Positions 53,560-62,269 of a stretch of DNA of 64,000 bases are shown here, piece after piece. The DNA lies in the NCBI GenBank assembly GCA_020632655.1, contig JACKFD010000001.1, positions 1 through 64,000 of the forward strand, read 5' to 3'. Under the pieces are notes generated by a model. The model was not told the origin of the DNA. It searched no databases and worked only from the letters and a program-made list of their open reading frames with translations. The DNA comes from Spirochaetaceae bacterium. Lineage in GTDB: Bacteria > Myxococcota_A > UBA9160 > UBA4427. A program made the translations under genes and the position numbers. Each line of letters starts with the position of its first letter. Position 1 is the stretch's first letter.

Positions 53560-54687
53560 ATGGCGGAGCAGGAGGAGCAGGTCCAGAAGGCGGTGGCCGA
53601 TCCGGAGACGTATCGGGAGGCGCTCGACGGCTGGATGAAGCGGCGGATGCCCGAGGCGACGGCCATGCGGGTGCACGACGTCGACATGCCGCGCGCGACC
53701 GGCTTCTCGAACGAGACCGTCTTCTTCTCGGCGAGCTGGCAGGAGGAAGGCCGTCCGGTCACGCGCCGCTTCGTCGCGCGGATCGAGCCGCCGGACGGCG
53801 GCCTCTTTCCCGTGCAGGCGCCGGGCCTCGAGGTCTCCTGCGCGCTGCAGCATCGGATCATGCAGGCGGTCCGCGACTCGGGGGTCGTCCCGATGCCCGA
53901 GCTGCTGCCCTTCGAAGGCGACGCCTCGGTCCTCGGCCGGCCCTTCTTCGTGATGGAGTTCGTCGAGGGGCGGATTCCCGCAGACGTGCCGCGCTACTCG
54001 CAGGCGGGCTTCCTCGTCGACGAGGCGACGCCGGCCGATCGCGCCCGGATGGGCGAGAGCGCGGTCGCGACCCTCGCGGCGCTCGCGCGGCTCGACTGGC
54101 GCGAGCTCGGGCTCTCGTGGCTCGACCCGAGCGGGCGCGGGGAGCCGACGCTCCGCCATCAGCTCGATCTCTACCGACGCTACGTCGTGAAGGAGCTCGC
54201 GGGGCGGGAGCATCCCGTGCTCGAGACGAGCCTCGACTGGCTCGACCGCAACGCCCCCGAAGCGCCCGCCGGCATCAGCTGGGGCGACAGCCGACTCGGC
54301 AACATCATCTGGCAGGACTACCGCTGCGCCTCGGTCTGCGACTGGGAGGCGGTCGCACTCTGTCCGCCGGAGGCGGACATCGGCTGGTTCGTCATGTTCG
54401 ACCGCATGTCCTTCGACGATCTCGATGCGAAGCGCCTCGAGGGCTTCCCGACGCGTGCGGAGCAGGTCGCACTCTGGGAGTCGGCCTCGGGTCGGAAGGT
54501 GGCGGACGCGATCGACTACTGGGAGATCTTCGGCGCGATGCGCTTCGACGCGATCATGATCAAGCTGGGCGACCGGATGGTCCGCGCCGGCATCGTGCCC
54601 GCGGACCTGAACATGCCCGTCGTGAACGGAACGACCGACTCCCTCGCGCGCCTGCTCGAGCGGCAGGGCGTCGCGATCGGGGGCTGA
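53560..54687 (+). CDS. APH-like phosphotransferase (aminoglycoside kinase fold)
   Basis: 375 residues. Kinase fold seen in ISWGDSRLGNIIWQ (the catalytic loop, usually HGDxxxxN; here Ser-Trp replaces His) and VCDWEAVALC (metal Asp). Relatives include ACAD10-type kinases near fatty-acid and steroid catabolism genes. ATG 53560 placed 10 bases after GGAGGT; the GTG at 53548 overlaps that site. Followed by an SDR gene 52 bases downstream. Confidence 0.85.
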   Translation: MAEQEEQVQKAVADPETYREALDGWMKRRMPEATAMRVHDVDMPRATGFSNETVFFSASWQEEGRPVTRRFVARIEPPDGGLFPVQAPGLEVSCALQHRIMQAVRDSGVVPMPELLPFEGDASVLGRPFFVMEFVEGRIPADVPRYSQAGFLVDEATPADRARMGESAVATLAALARLDWRELGLSWLDPSGRGEPTLRHQLDLYRRYVVKELAGREHPVLETSLDWLDRNAPEAPAGISWGDSRLGNIIWQDYRCASVCDWEAVALCPPEADIGWFVMFDRMSFDDLDAKRLEGFPTRAEQVALWESASGRKVADAIDYWEIFGAMRFDAIMIKLGDRMVRAGIVPADLNMPVVNGTTDSLARLLERQGVAIGG

Positions 54688-54739
54688 GGGCGTCTCGAAT
54701 CGCCGTGGCCTGCGGCTTCGGCCGGGAAGGAGTCGCGTG

Positions 54740-55549
54740 ATGGCGGGCGAGCTCGCGGGCAAGGTCGCTCTGATCTCGGGGGCCGCGCGGGGCATGGGCG
54801 CCTGTGAGGCGCGTCTGTTCGCGGACGAGGGCGCGCACGTCGTGCTCGGCGACGTCCAAGAGGAGCTCGGCCGGGCGGTCGCCGCTTCGATCGGGGACGC
54901 CGCGCACTACGTGCATCTCGACGTGACGCGGGAGGACGATTGGCGGTCGGCCGTGGCCGAGGCCGAGCGCCGCTTCGGGCGCCTCGACGTGCTCGTCAAC
55001 AACGCGGGCGTGCTGCGCTCCGGGCTGATCGAGGAGACGACGCTCGACGAGTACGAGCTCGTCGTCCGCGTCAATCAGATCGGGCCCTTCCTGGGCATGA
55101 AGTGCGCGATCCCCGCGATGCGTCGCGCCGGCGGTGGCTCGATCGTCAACATCTCCTCGATCGCGGGGCTGAAGGGCGTGGGGGGCGCCGTCGCCTACAC
55201 GGCCAGCAAGTTCGCGGTGCGCGGCATGACGAAGGTGGCGGCGATCGAGCTCGGCGCGGACGGCATCCGCGTCAACTCGGTGCACCCCGGCGGCGTGGAC
55301 ACGCCCATGGTCCATCCGGAAGGCGAGCCCCTGCCGGAGGTGGACTATCCGATCGCCCGCATGGCCCGACCGGAGGAGGTGGCGAGCCTGGTGCTCTGGC
55401 TCGCGTCGGACCGGAGCTCGTATGCCACCGGCGCCGAGTTCGTGGTCGACGGCGGCGAGGGCGCCGGGCACATGCCCGAGGTCTTCGAGAAGGAGATCGC
55501 CGCCCGGCGCGCGGCGAGCGCTGCGCGCGCTGCGAGCGAGCCCGACTAG
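54740..55549 (+). CDS. short-chain dehydrogenase/reductase
   Basis: 269 residues. ISGAARGMGACEAR, LVNNAGVL, NISSIAG and YTASK are the SDR signatures. Start ATG 54740 has AAGGAG at good distance; GTG at 54737 overlaps. Probable 3-hydroxyacyl or hydroxysteroid dehydrogenase; substrate not certain. Confidence 0.92.
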   Translation: MAGELAGKVALISGAARGMGACEARLFADEGAHVVLGDVQEELGRAVAASIGDAAHYVHLDVTREDDWRSAVAEAERRFGRLDVLVNNAGVLRSGLIEETTLDEYELVVRVNQIGPFLGMKCAIPAMRRAGGGSIVNISSIAGLKGVGGAVAYTASKFAVRGMTKVAAIELGADGIRVNSVHPGGVDTPMVHPEGEPLPEVDYPIARMARPEEVASLVLWLASDRSSYATGAEFVVDGGEGAGHMPEVFEKEIAARRAASAARAASEPD

Positions 55550-55628
55550 CCGGGCCGGGATGCTCGGCGCGGAGCGGCAATCCAGCGGCAGCACGGCAGC
55601 CTTCCCTTCGCGTGCGCCTCGAGCCGAG

Positions 55629-55647
55629 GGAAGGAAAGTTCCCTTCC
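55629..55647 (+). terminator. hairpin after SDR gene
   Basis: GGAAGG (55629-55634) with CCTTCC (55642-55647), seven-base loop, 80 bases past the SDR stop. Confidence 0.35.
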
Positions 55648-55776
55648 GCGGAAACGCGCGCGCCACGCGTGGGCGCGTCGACGCGAGCCGGTCCTCCTTC
55701 TCCGATGTGCAGATGGGCCCCCAAGTCCGCTCGCGAGGCGCGGATCGACGCGTCTTCCGGCGCTGGCCGGCGCGTC

Positions 55777-55791
55777 CGGCACGAATCCTGC
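55777..55791 (+). promoter_or_regulatory. possible sigma54-like element before PEP-CTERM gene
   Basis: CGGCACGAATCCTGC: invariant GG and GC at the right spacing, but two mismatches, and the start of transcription would fall near 55803, two bases before the ATG. In other bacteria PEP-CTERM genes are sigma54-controlled (PrsK/PrsR), which gives some support. Confidence 0.3.
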
Positions 55792-55804
55792 TCTACGTCC
55801 CGGC

Positions 55805-56491
55805 ATGGAAAACCGCCGCCCCCGTCTCCTGCTCGCTCTGCTCGTGGTTCCTTTCGCGCTGCTCGTCGCCGCGCCCGCGCTCGCCGTGTCCTTTACCGTG
55901 CACGGCTACGAGCTCGGCGAGCGGATCACGCTCACGAGTGGTCGCCAGGTCTATACCGCGCAGCTCGACGTGACCCTCGAGTCGACTGCCAGCCACGTCG
56001 CCTCGTATTGTGTCGACCTCGATACGCATATCGGCGTCGGCACCTACGACGCGCGCGCGGTGCTGGATGCCTTCAGCGACGCTTCCCCGGTCGGCGAGGC
56101 GCCGCGCAACCTCGCCTGGGCGGGACACGTGATGAGCCAGTACGGCCACGACATCGACGCGCTCGTCGGCACCGGCCTGACCCGCCAGCAGGCCATCACG
56201 GGCGTGCAGGCCGCGATCTGGGAAGGCATCTACGGCGGCGGCGTCGTGAATGCCTCGAGCCTCTCGACCGGCGCTCGCGCCCTCTACCGACAGATCCTCG
56301 CCTCGACCTTCGACCCGACGGGCGAGGCCCTCGTGGTGGACCTCGTTCGCGCCCAGGACCAGGTGATCGACCGCATCACGCCGGCCGTCCCCGAGCCCTC
56401 GGCCGCGCTCGTCTTCGCCGTCGGTCTCGGCGTCTCCGGCGCCGTCCTGCGACCGCGACGCAAGCACGATAAGGCGTCCGTCCGCATCTGA
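55805..56491 (+). CDS. PEP-CTERM surface protein, possible Cys-Gln thioester
   Basis: 228 residues. Signal peptide (LLLALLVVPFALLVAAPALA), a beta-rich body and a C-terminal sorting signal VPEPSAALVFAVGLGVSG followed by RPRRK, cut by an exosortase (archaeosortase-like) enzyme not found in this window. Cys69 in ASYCVDLDT and Gln135 in GVQAAIWEGIYG match the Cys/Gln pair of thioester-forming surface domains. ATG 55805 has no visible ribosome site. Confidence 0.75.
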   Translation: MENRRPRLLLALLVVPFALLVAAPALAVSFTVHGYELGERITLTSGRQVYTAQLDVTLESTASHVASYCVDLDTHIGVGTYDARAVLDAFSDASPVGEAPRNLAWAGHVMSQYGHDIDALVGTGLTRQQAITGVQAAIWEGIYGGGVVNASSLSTGARALYRQILASTFDPTGEALVVDLVRAQDQVIDRITPAVPEPSAALVFAVGLGVSGAVLRPRRKHDKASVRI

Positions 56492-56625
56492 TCCGGGCGC
56501 GCGGCGCGCCGCCGCCGCGCCTGCCCGCAATCTGCGTCGACCTTGCACTGGGCCGCGACGCCCGATCGGCCGATGGGAGCCGGGCGTCGCGCGCGGACCG
56601 TCGCGGGGCGCCCTCCGGAGGCCCC

Positions 56626-57117
56626 GTGACCGACGCGTCCCCCGCCCGCCCGCGCATCGCCCGCATCCTGAATCCGCACGGCCATGGTCCACGGCGTCTC
56701 GTACTGCAGGGCCTGCTCTGCCTCGCGCTCTCCGTCCTGATCGTGGACCAGCTCGCGCACGGGCTCTTCTGGCCGGATGCGGACGCGCGGGACGTGCTCG
56801 TGCTCGGCTCCGAGACGTGTCCGCACTCGCGCGCCGTCGCGGCGAGGCTGCGGGCGCTGGGCGTGCCCTTCCGTGAGGTCGACACGCGACGCGACCCGAT
56901 CGCGTCGGCGCTCGCCGCCTGGGCGTACCAGTCGCTGCGCGTCCCGGTCGTGGTCGTGGGACCCGAGGTGATCCACGGCAACCGGGCGGATCGCATCGAC
57001 CAGGCCCTCGCGCGACTCGGCTGGGACGTCGGGCACGAAGCCGCCTCGACCGAAACGCCGGTCGCCGAGGCCCGGGCGGGGCAGCGGCTCGCGGGCGCGT
57101 CCGTTCGCCCCGATTAG
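56626..57117 (+). CDS. membrane-anchored glutaredoxin-like protein
   Basis: 163 residues. One N-terminal helix (LVLQGLLCLALSVLIV), then a glutaredoxin fold with a single-Cys-type site SETCPHSRAVAARL (C-P-H-S) and cis-Pro in RVPVVVVG. May hold a redox or assembly role at the membrane. GTG 56626 behind GGAGG. Stop overlaps the stop of the convergent hydrolase gene by three bases. Confidence 0.78.
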   Translation: MTDASPARPRIARILNPHGHGPRRLVLQGLLCLALSVLIVDQLAHGLFWPDADARDVLVLGSETCPHSRAVAARLRALGVPFREVDTRRDPIASALAAWAYQSLRVPVVVVGPEVIHGNRADRIDQALARLGWDVGHEAASTETPVAEARAGQRLAGASVRPD

Positions 57118-58007
57118 GGGATGCGCTGCTTCACCCAGCTGCCGACGCGCTGCATGGCCTCGGTCGCCTCGGGAAAGGCGCCGCATAGGCCGACGTAGCC
57201 GTGGATCATCTCGGCCGCGACGTCGACCACGACCGACACGCCCTCGCGACCGGCGCGCTCGGCCAGCCGCGTCGAATCGTCCGCCGTCGTGTCGATGCCG
57301 CCGACCGAGAGGTACATCGGGGGCAGGTCGTGCAGCTTGGCTCGGATCGGGGAGACGCCCGGATCGCGTAGATCGCCCGAGGGCCCGGCGTAGTCCCGGA
57401 AGCGCGCGCGGATCCAGTCCGCCGTCACGAAGGGGTCGCGACCGCGCGGATGCATTGCCGCATCCCCCGTCTGCTCGGCGTCGAGCCAGGGCGTGAGGCC
57501 GACCAGGCAGGCGGGCATCGGCTCGCCCGCGTCGCGCAGCGCGCAGATCGCCGCGAGAGCGATGCCACCGCCGCAGGAGTCGCCGACGAAGGCGATGCGC
57601 GAGGGCGCGTGGCCGCGCGCGAGCAGCGCACGATAGGCCGTGAGCGTGTCCTCGACCGCGCGCGGGTAGGGCGCCTCGTCGGCCCAGGTCCACTGGAAGC
57701 AGACGACGCGTGCGCCGAGATGTCGCGACAGGTGCTCGCCGTAGTCGAGGTAGTGGTCGATCACGGTCGAGACGAAGGCGCCGCCGTGCACGTGCATCAC
57801 GATCCGATCGCTCGTGGCGTTCTCGGGTGTCGCGATCCACTTGGCCTCGATGCCGTCGAGGGAGTCCGCCTCGACGAGCGTCGTCGGGCTCGCGGAGGTC
57901 GGATGGATCGCGTGCATCTTCTCGCGCACGACCTCCACGGGATCGCGGTGGTCGACGTTGCCGCCCGGCATCGCGCTCATCAGCCGCTCGAACTCCTGGC
58001 TCGCCAT
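57114..58007 (-). CDS. alpha/beta hydrolase (hormone-sensitive lipase type)
   Basis: 297 residues. Oxyanion hole motif MHVHGGAFVS, nucleophile elbow GDSCGGG with Ser134-type serine, and later ADDSTRLAER and EMIHGYVG providing the acid and His. An esterase of short esters or lactones. ATG 58007 behind GGGAGGAG. Divergent from the amidohydrolase at 58184. Confidence 0.9.
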   Translation of the reverse strand: MASQEFERLMSAMPGGNVDHRDPVEVVREKMHAIHPTSASPTTLVEADSLDGIEAKWIATPENATSDRIVMHVHGGAFVSTVIDHYLDYGEHLSRHLGARVVCFQWTWADEAPYPRAVEDTLTAYRALLARGHAPSRIAFVGDSCGGGIALAAICALRDAGEPMPACLVGLTPWLDAEQTGDAAMHPRGRDPFVTADWIRARFRDYAGPSGDLRDPGVSPIRAKLHDLPPMYLSVGGIDTTADDSTRLAERAGREGVSVVVDVAAEMIHGYVGLCGAFPEATEAMQRVGSWVKQRIP

Positions 58008-58123
58008 GGGCTCCTCCCGCGGCCCGCACCATCGCGCGCGGGCGCTTGGCGGACCGTGGCCCAGAGCATGGCGGAGCCCGTCGCCGGGCGCTCCCCGGCA
58101 GCCGGCCGGCCGGTCGAGGCCGA

Positions 58124-58153
58124 TTGCCGATCGCGCTCCCGCGACGTTAGAGT
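58124..58153 (+). promoter_or_regulatory. sigma70-like promoter of amidohydrolase gene
   Basis: TTGCCG (58124-58129), 18-base spacer, TAGAGT (58148-58153); start of transcription near 58160, about 24 bases before the ATG. Confidence 0.4.
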
Positions 58154-58183
58154 CTCGGCTCGAACCCGGATGGGAGGAGAACC

Positions 58184-59374
58184 ATGGCCGCCGCCCCCGA
58201 CCTCACGACCGACAGCCTCTTCGATCGCTGCAAGCCGATCGACGTCGACACGCACATCACGGAGCCCCCGGACGTGTGGACCAGCCGGGTCTCGAAGAAG
58301 TGGGGCGACAAGGTTCCGCACATCGTCCAGCGCGACGGCCGCGATCTGTGGATGATCGGCGACCAGATGGCGGGTGGTCCCGGCTTCACGACGGCGGCGG
58401 GCTTCGACGGCTCCTATCCCGAGTTCCGCAACGGCTACCACGACATCCCGAAGAGCTCCTGGGACGCGAAGGCCCGCCTCGAGTACATGGACGAGGAGGG
58501 CATCTGGGGCGCCGTGCTCTACCCGAACGTCGGCGGCTTCGGCTCGGGCGGCTTCCTCAAGCTCGGCGAGCCCGAGCTGATGCTCGAGTGCGTGCGCGCC
58601 TACAACGACTTCCTCGTCGATTGGTGCTCGGCCGCGCCCGACCGCCTGATCCCCGTCGCCGCGATGCCCTTCTGGGACGTGAACGAGTGCGTGAAGGAGG
58701 TCCAGCGGGCGGCCTCGATCGGCCACAAGTCGATCCTCGCCTGCTCCGAGCCCCAGGCCTTCGGCGAGCCGCGGCTGGCCGACCGGCACTGGGATCCCTT
58801 CTGGGCCGCCGTGCAGGAGACCGGTCTCCCGATCAGCTTCCACATCGGCGCCGGCGACCTCTCGGACATCGTGAGCGACCCCTGCAAGCTCGGCCCGAAG
58901 GCCGCCTTCTCGAGGGTGTCCTCCACGATCTTCATGCAGAACATGAACTGCATCGCCGACCTCATCTTCGGGGGCGTCTGCCATCGCTACCCGAAGCTCG
59001 AGCTCGTCTCCGTCGAGAGCGGCGTGGGCTGGATCCCGTCCTTCCTCGAGGCCTGCGACTGGCAGTTCACCAACGCGCAGGTCCGGCGTGACCACCCCGA
59101 GTTCGACCTGCTCCCGAGCGAGTACTTCAAGCGGCAGATCTACGCCTGCTTCTGGTTCGAGGACGGGGCGCTGCAGGGGGCGATGGACCTGATTCCGGAC
59201 AACCTGCTCTGGGAGACGGACTTCCCGCACCCGACCTGCCAGCATCCGGGGCCGGCCAACGGCTTCTCGCAGCATCCGCGCGACTACGTGAACGGCGTGA
59301 TGGCCGACGTCGCCGAGGACACGGCGAAGAAGATCCTGCACTCGACGGCGGCGCGGCTCTACGGTCTCGAGTAG
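58184..59374 (+). CDS. amidohydrolase family 2 (PF04909-type)
   Basis: 396 residues. PIDVDTHITEPPDVW is the N-terminal metal motif, then LPISFHIGAGD and the LWETDFPHPTC block with conserved Asp. Same enzyme class as 14898-16103 and 39089-40297. Followed 64 bases later by a Rieske oxygenase gene, so a cleavage or decarboxylation step next to an oxygenation is plausible. ATG 58184 behind GGGAGGAG. Confidence 0.9.
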   Translation: MAAAPDLTTDSLFDRCKPIDVDTHITEPPDVWTSRVSKKWGDKVPHIVQRDGRDLWMIGDQMAGGPGFTTAAGFDGSYPEFRNGYHDIPKSSWDAKARLEYMDEEGIWGAVLYPNVGGFGSGGFLKLGEPELMLECVRAYNDFLVDWCSAAPDRLIPVAAMPFWDVNECVKEVQRAASIGHKSILACSEPQAFGEPRLADRHWDPFWAAVQETGLPISFHIGAGDLSDIVSDPCKLGPKAAFSRVSSTIFMQNMNCIADLIFGGVCHRYPKLELVSVESGVGWIPSFLEACDWQFTNAQVRRDHPEFDLLPSEYFKRQIYACFWFEDGALQGAMDLIPDNLLWETDFPHPTCQHPGPANGFSQHPRDYVNGVMADVAEDTAKKILHSTAARLYGLE

Positions 59375-59438
59375 GTCGAAGCGGGAGGGGCGACGCGCGC
59401 CTCGCGAGGGCGTACGCGAAGCGGGGGAGGGGCCATTC

Positions 59439-60404
59439 GTGTCACGCTTTCCCTTCGGTCTGCCCTTCGGCTGGTACCCCGTGGCCTGGAGCCGGGAGCT
59501 CGCGGTGGGCGAGGCGCTCGCGCGACGCTACTTCGCCCGCGACCTGCTGCTCTTTCGCGGCGAGTCGGGCGAGGCCCACGTCCTCGACGCCTACTGTCCG
59601 CATCTCGGCGCGCATCTCGGCGTGGGCGGTCGGGTCGTCGGCGACACGATCCAATGTCCCTTCCATGGCTGGCGCTTCGGCGGCGACGGGGCCTGCGTGG
59701 AGGTGCCCTACGCGAAGCGAAGGCCGCAGGCGGCGCGGGTCGGCGCCTATCCGACTCGCGAGTCGGCGGGGGTGCTCTGGGCCTGGTACCACCCCGAGCG
59801 GGTCGAGCCCGCCTTCGAGCCGCCGGAGATCGCGGAGTTCGGCGCCCCCGACTGGACGCCCGAGTGGACGGCCTACGACTGGACCGTGAAGACGCATCCC
59901 CAGGAGGTGGCGGAGAACTCGGTCGACTGGCCGCATTTCCACGAGGTGCACCTCATGGATCCGCCGCCCGAGCGCGACGTGCGCTTCGTGGGGCACGAGA
60001 TCCTCTGGGAGGCGGCGACGCGCAAGAGCGTCACGACCCTCGACGGCGCCTCGGACGAGATCCGGGTGATCGGCCGGAACCCGGGACTCGGCAGCAGCTA
60101 CGTCCGCTACACGGGCATGGGCGAGACCGTGATCGTGATGGGCATGACGCCGATCGACGAGGCGTCGCTCCACATGCGCTTCGGTGTGATCGGCAAGCGC
60201 GATGGTCGGAGCGAAGAAGAGATGACGCGCTTCCATCAGGCCTACGCCGACGACATGGCCGCCGCCGTCGAGCAGGACTTCCCGATCTGGGAGAACAAGG
60301 CGTACCTGCCGCAGCCGCGACTCTGCGACGGCGACGGGCCCGTGCCCGAATTCCGGCGCTGGGCGGCGCAGTTCTATGTCCCGGAGTCGTCGCAGGCACG
60401 TTAG
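59439..60404 (+). CDS. Rieske 2Fe-2S ring-hydroxylating oxygenase (KshA-like)
   Basis: 321 residues. Rieske cluster motifs CPHLGAHLG and CPFHGWRF; the mononuclear iron ligands appear in SVDWPHFHEVH (D-x2-H and a further H). Overall length and order resemble 3-ketosteroid 9-alpha-hydroxylase KshA. GTG 59439 behind GGGGAGGGG. Needs a reductase partner that is not nearby. Confidence 0.88.
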   Translation: MSRFPFGLPFGWYPVAWSRELAVGEALARRYFARDLLLFRGESGEAHVLDAYCPHLGAHLGVGGRVVGDTIQCPFHGWRFGGDGACVEVPYAKRRPQAARVGAYPTRESAGVLWAWYHPERVEPAFEPPEIAEFGAPDWTPEWTAYDWTVKTHPQEVAENSVDWPHFHEVHLMDPPPERDVRFVGHEILWEAATRKSVTTLDGASDEIRVIGRNPGLGSSYVRYTGMGETVIVMGMTPIDEASLHMRFGVIGKRDGRSEEEMTRFHQAYADDMAAAVEQDFPIWENKAYLPQPRLCDGDGPVPEFRRWAAQFYVPESSQAR

Positions 60405-60440
60405 GCGTTCGCGGCCCGTGAGGGCTGCGCACGCGGACCA

Positions 60441-60460
60441 CCCGGATGGGGTCGTCCGGG
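60441..60460. terminator. bidirectional hairpin terminator
   Basis: CCCGGA (60441-60446) with TCCGGG (60455-60460), eight-base loop, between convergent ends at 60404 and 60477. Confidence 0.45.
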
Positions 60461-60476
60461 CGTGCCCTGGCGCCGC

Positions 60477-61415
60477 TCAGGCCCCCCGCAGCTTCGGCGT
60501 CTCGATCAGCTCGAGGCACGTCCCGTCCGGATCCCGGAAGAAGACGGCATTCAGTCCGCCCTCGATCGGCACGTCGGGGCCCATCTCGAGCCAGCACGGA
60601 CCCGAGTGCGGGACGCCCAGGCGGTCGAGCTCGGCACAGCTCTCTTTCGCGTCGTCCACCATGAAGGCCATGCGGAAGGCGCCGAGATGGTTGGCCTCGG
60701 CGAGCGGCCGCCCGACCGGCGCGGGCTCGAACCACTCGAGCAGGTCGAGGATGTAGGCATCGGCCCGGCCGCCGACGGCCAGGAAGTCCGCGCGGTAGCG
60801 GCAGTCGCCCGGGAAGCCGAAGCCCGCGCCGGGGGCGGGGGGCGGCTCGGCGCGCGGGGCGACCGTCGTGACGCCGAGCACGCGCTGGTACCAGTCGGAG
60901 GAGGCGTCGAGGTCGCTGCAGTTGATGTTGATGTGGGAGAGGCGCGTGCCGTCGATCGGGGCCTCGACGAACTCGACGCAGGTGCCGTCGGGATCCGCGC
61001 AGCAGAAGAAGCGCACGTCCGGTGAGCCGTCGACGACGGGGACCGAGACCGGGCCCGAACGGGTCGGCACGCCGGCCGCGACGAGCCGGGCATGGAGCGC
61101 GTCGAGGTCGCGATGGGCGAAGCAGACGCGCATGAAGCCGAGGTGGTTGCACTCGGGGGCGGGCCGGCCGACCGGCTTCGGCTGCTTCCACTCGAGCAGG
61201 TCGATCGCCGGACCGCCGAAGCCGCGATCGTCGTGGAGCAGATGCGCGTCCCATCGGACGCGCCCCGGGAGCCCGAAGCCTTCGCCGTCCTGCGGCGCGG
61301 GCTCCGTATGCGTCTGCGGCGTGAGTCCCACGAGATCGCGGTAGAAGCGCAGCGACCGATCGAGGTCCGAGCAGTTCACGTTCACGTGCATGACCGAGAG
61401 CAGCGAGAGCGACAT
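60477..61415 (-). CDS. two-domain VOC (glyoxalase/extradiol dioxygenase-like) protein
   Basis: 312 residues made of two related halves: VNCSDLDRSLRFYRDLVGLTP and INCSDLDASSDWYQRVLGVTT, each ending DPDGTCVEFVE or DPDGTCLELIE. The metal-ligand Glu is present in both; His is not clear in both. May act on a ring-cleavage or glyoxal substrate. ATG 61415 behind GAGGAGGATCCC. Confidence 0.87.
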   Translation of the reverse strand: MSLSLLSVMHVNVNCSDLDRSLRFYRDLVGLTPQTHTEPAPQDGEGFGLPGRVRWDAHLLHDDRGFGGPAIDLLEWKQPKPVGRPAPECNHLGFMRVCFAHRDLDALHARLVAAGVPTRSGPVSVPVVDGSPDVRFFCCADPDGTCVEFVEAPIDGTRLSHININCSDLDASSDWYQRVLGVTTVAPRAEPPPAPGAGFGFPGDCRYRADFLAVGGRADAYILDLLEWFEPAPVGRPLAEANHLGAFRMAFMVDDAKESCAELDRLGVPHSGPCWLEMGPDVPIEGGLNAVFFRDPDGTCLELIETPKLRGA

Positions 61416-61466
61416 CGGGATCCTCCTCGGGGCGGCGGGGCAGGGCGGACGGCGAGCCGGGCCGCG

Positions 61467-62249
61467 CTACTGCTTGCGCCCGCGCTCCATCACGGCCTCG
61501 CGGCGCCGGCCGATCTCGGCGCTGTCGATCTGCTTCGACGACTCGATGCCGACGGCGAGCTCGTAGCGCATGGCTTCGTCGAAGTGCATCGAGTAGCCCG
61601 TGTCGATCATCGACTTGACCTGCTCCATCACCCCCGGCACGCAGGAGCAGATGTCGCGCGCGAGCGCGCACGCCTCGTCGAGCAGGCGATCCGGCTCGCA
61701 GACGCGATTGGCAAGGCCCCACTCGTAGGCGAGCTCGGCGGAGACCGCATTGCCCGAGAGGCTGATCTCCTTGGCGCGATTGATGCCGACGAGGCGCGGC
61801 AGGCGCTGGGAGAGACCCCAACCCGGAACGATGCCGACGCGGGCGTGGGTGTCGAGGAACTTGGCCCCCTTCGCGACGAAGATGAGGTCACAGGCCAGCG
61901 CGAGCTCGAAGCCGGCCGTCGCCGCCGCCCCGTTCACCGCCGCGATCACGGGCCCCGAGAAGTTCTCGAAGCCCGCGCGCATCGCATCCTGTCCCGCGAC
62001 CGAGAGCTCGTAGCCCGTCTGCCCTTCGCCGCCGCCGCCGATCTCCTTCAGGTCCATGCCCGCGCAGAAGGCCCGCCCCGCACCCGTCACGATCACGGCG
62101 CGGATCTCGGGATCCGCCTCGAGGGCGGCCATCGTGTCGCCGATCGCGATCCGCAGCTCGGCGTTCAAGGCGTTCATCTGCTCCGGACGGTTCAGCGTGA
62201 CGACGGCGATCGGCGCGTCGCGTTCGACCAGCAGGACGGGCTCGGACAT
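61467..62249 (-). CDS. enoyl-CoA hydratase/isomerase
   Basis: 260 residues. FCAGMDLKEIGG and IAAVNGAAATAGFELALACD are the crotonase-fold signatures that hold the oxyanion hole. Usual catalytic Glu positions are not both certain: the segment reads VGIVPGWGLSQRLPRLVG. Acts on an acyl-CoA, probably in beta-oxidation. ATG 62249. Confidence 0.93.
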   Translation of the reverse strand: MSEPVLLVERDAPIAVVTLNRPEQMNALNAELRIAIGDTMAALEADPEIRAVIVTGAGRAFCAGMDLKEIGGGGEGQTGYELSVAGQDAMRAGFENFSGPVIAAVNGAAATAGFELALACDLIFVAKGAKFLDTHARVGIVPGWGLSQRLPRLVGINRAKEISLSGNAVSAELAYEWGLANRVCEPDRLLDEACALARDICSCVPGVMEQVKSMIDTGYSMHFDEAMRYELAVGIESSKQIDSAEIGRRREAVMERGRKQ

Positions 62250-62269
62250 GGAAGGACTCCTCCGGCGCC

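Noticed and set aside
57114..57117. Overlapping stops of two convergent genes (TTAG) as a regulatory device
   Set aside because: Noted but ordinary in a compact GC-rich genome; no evidence of function.
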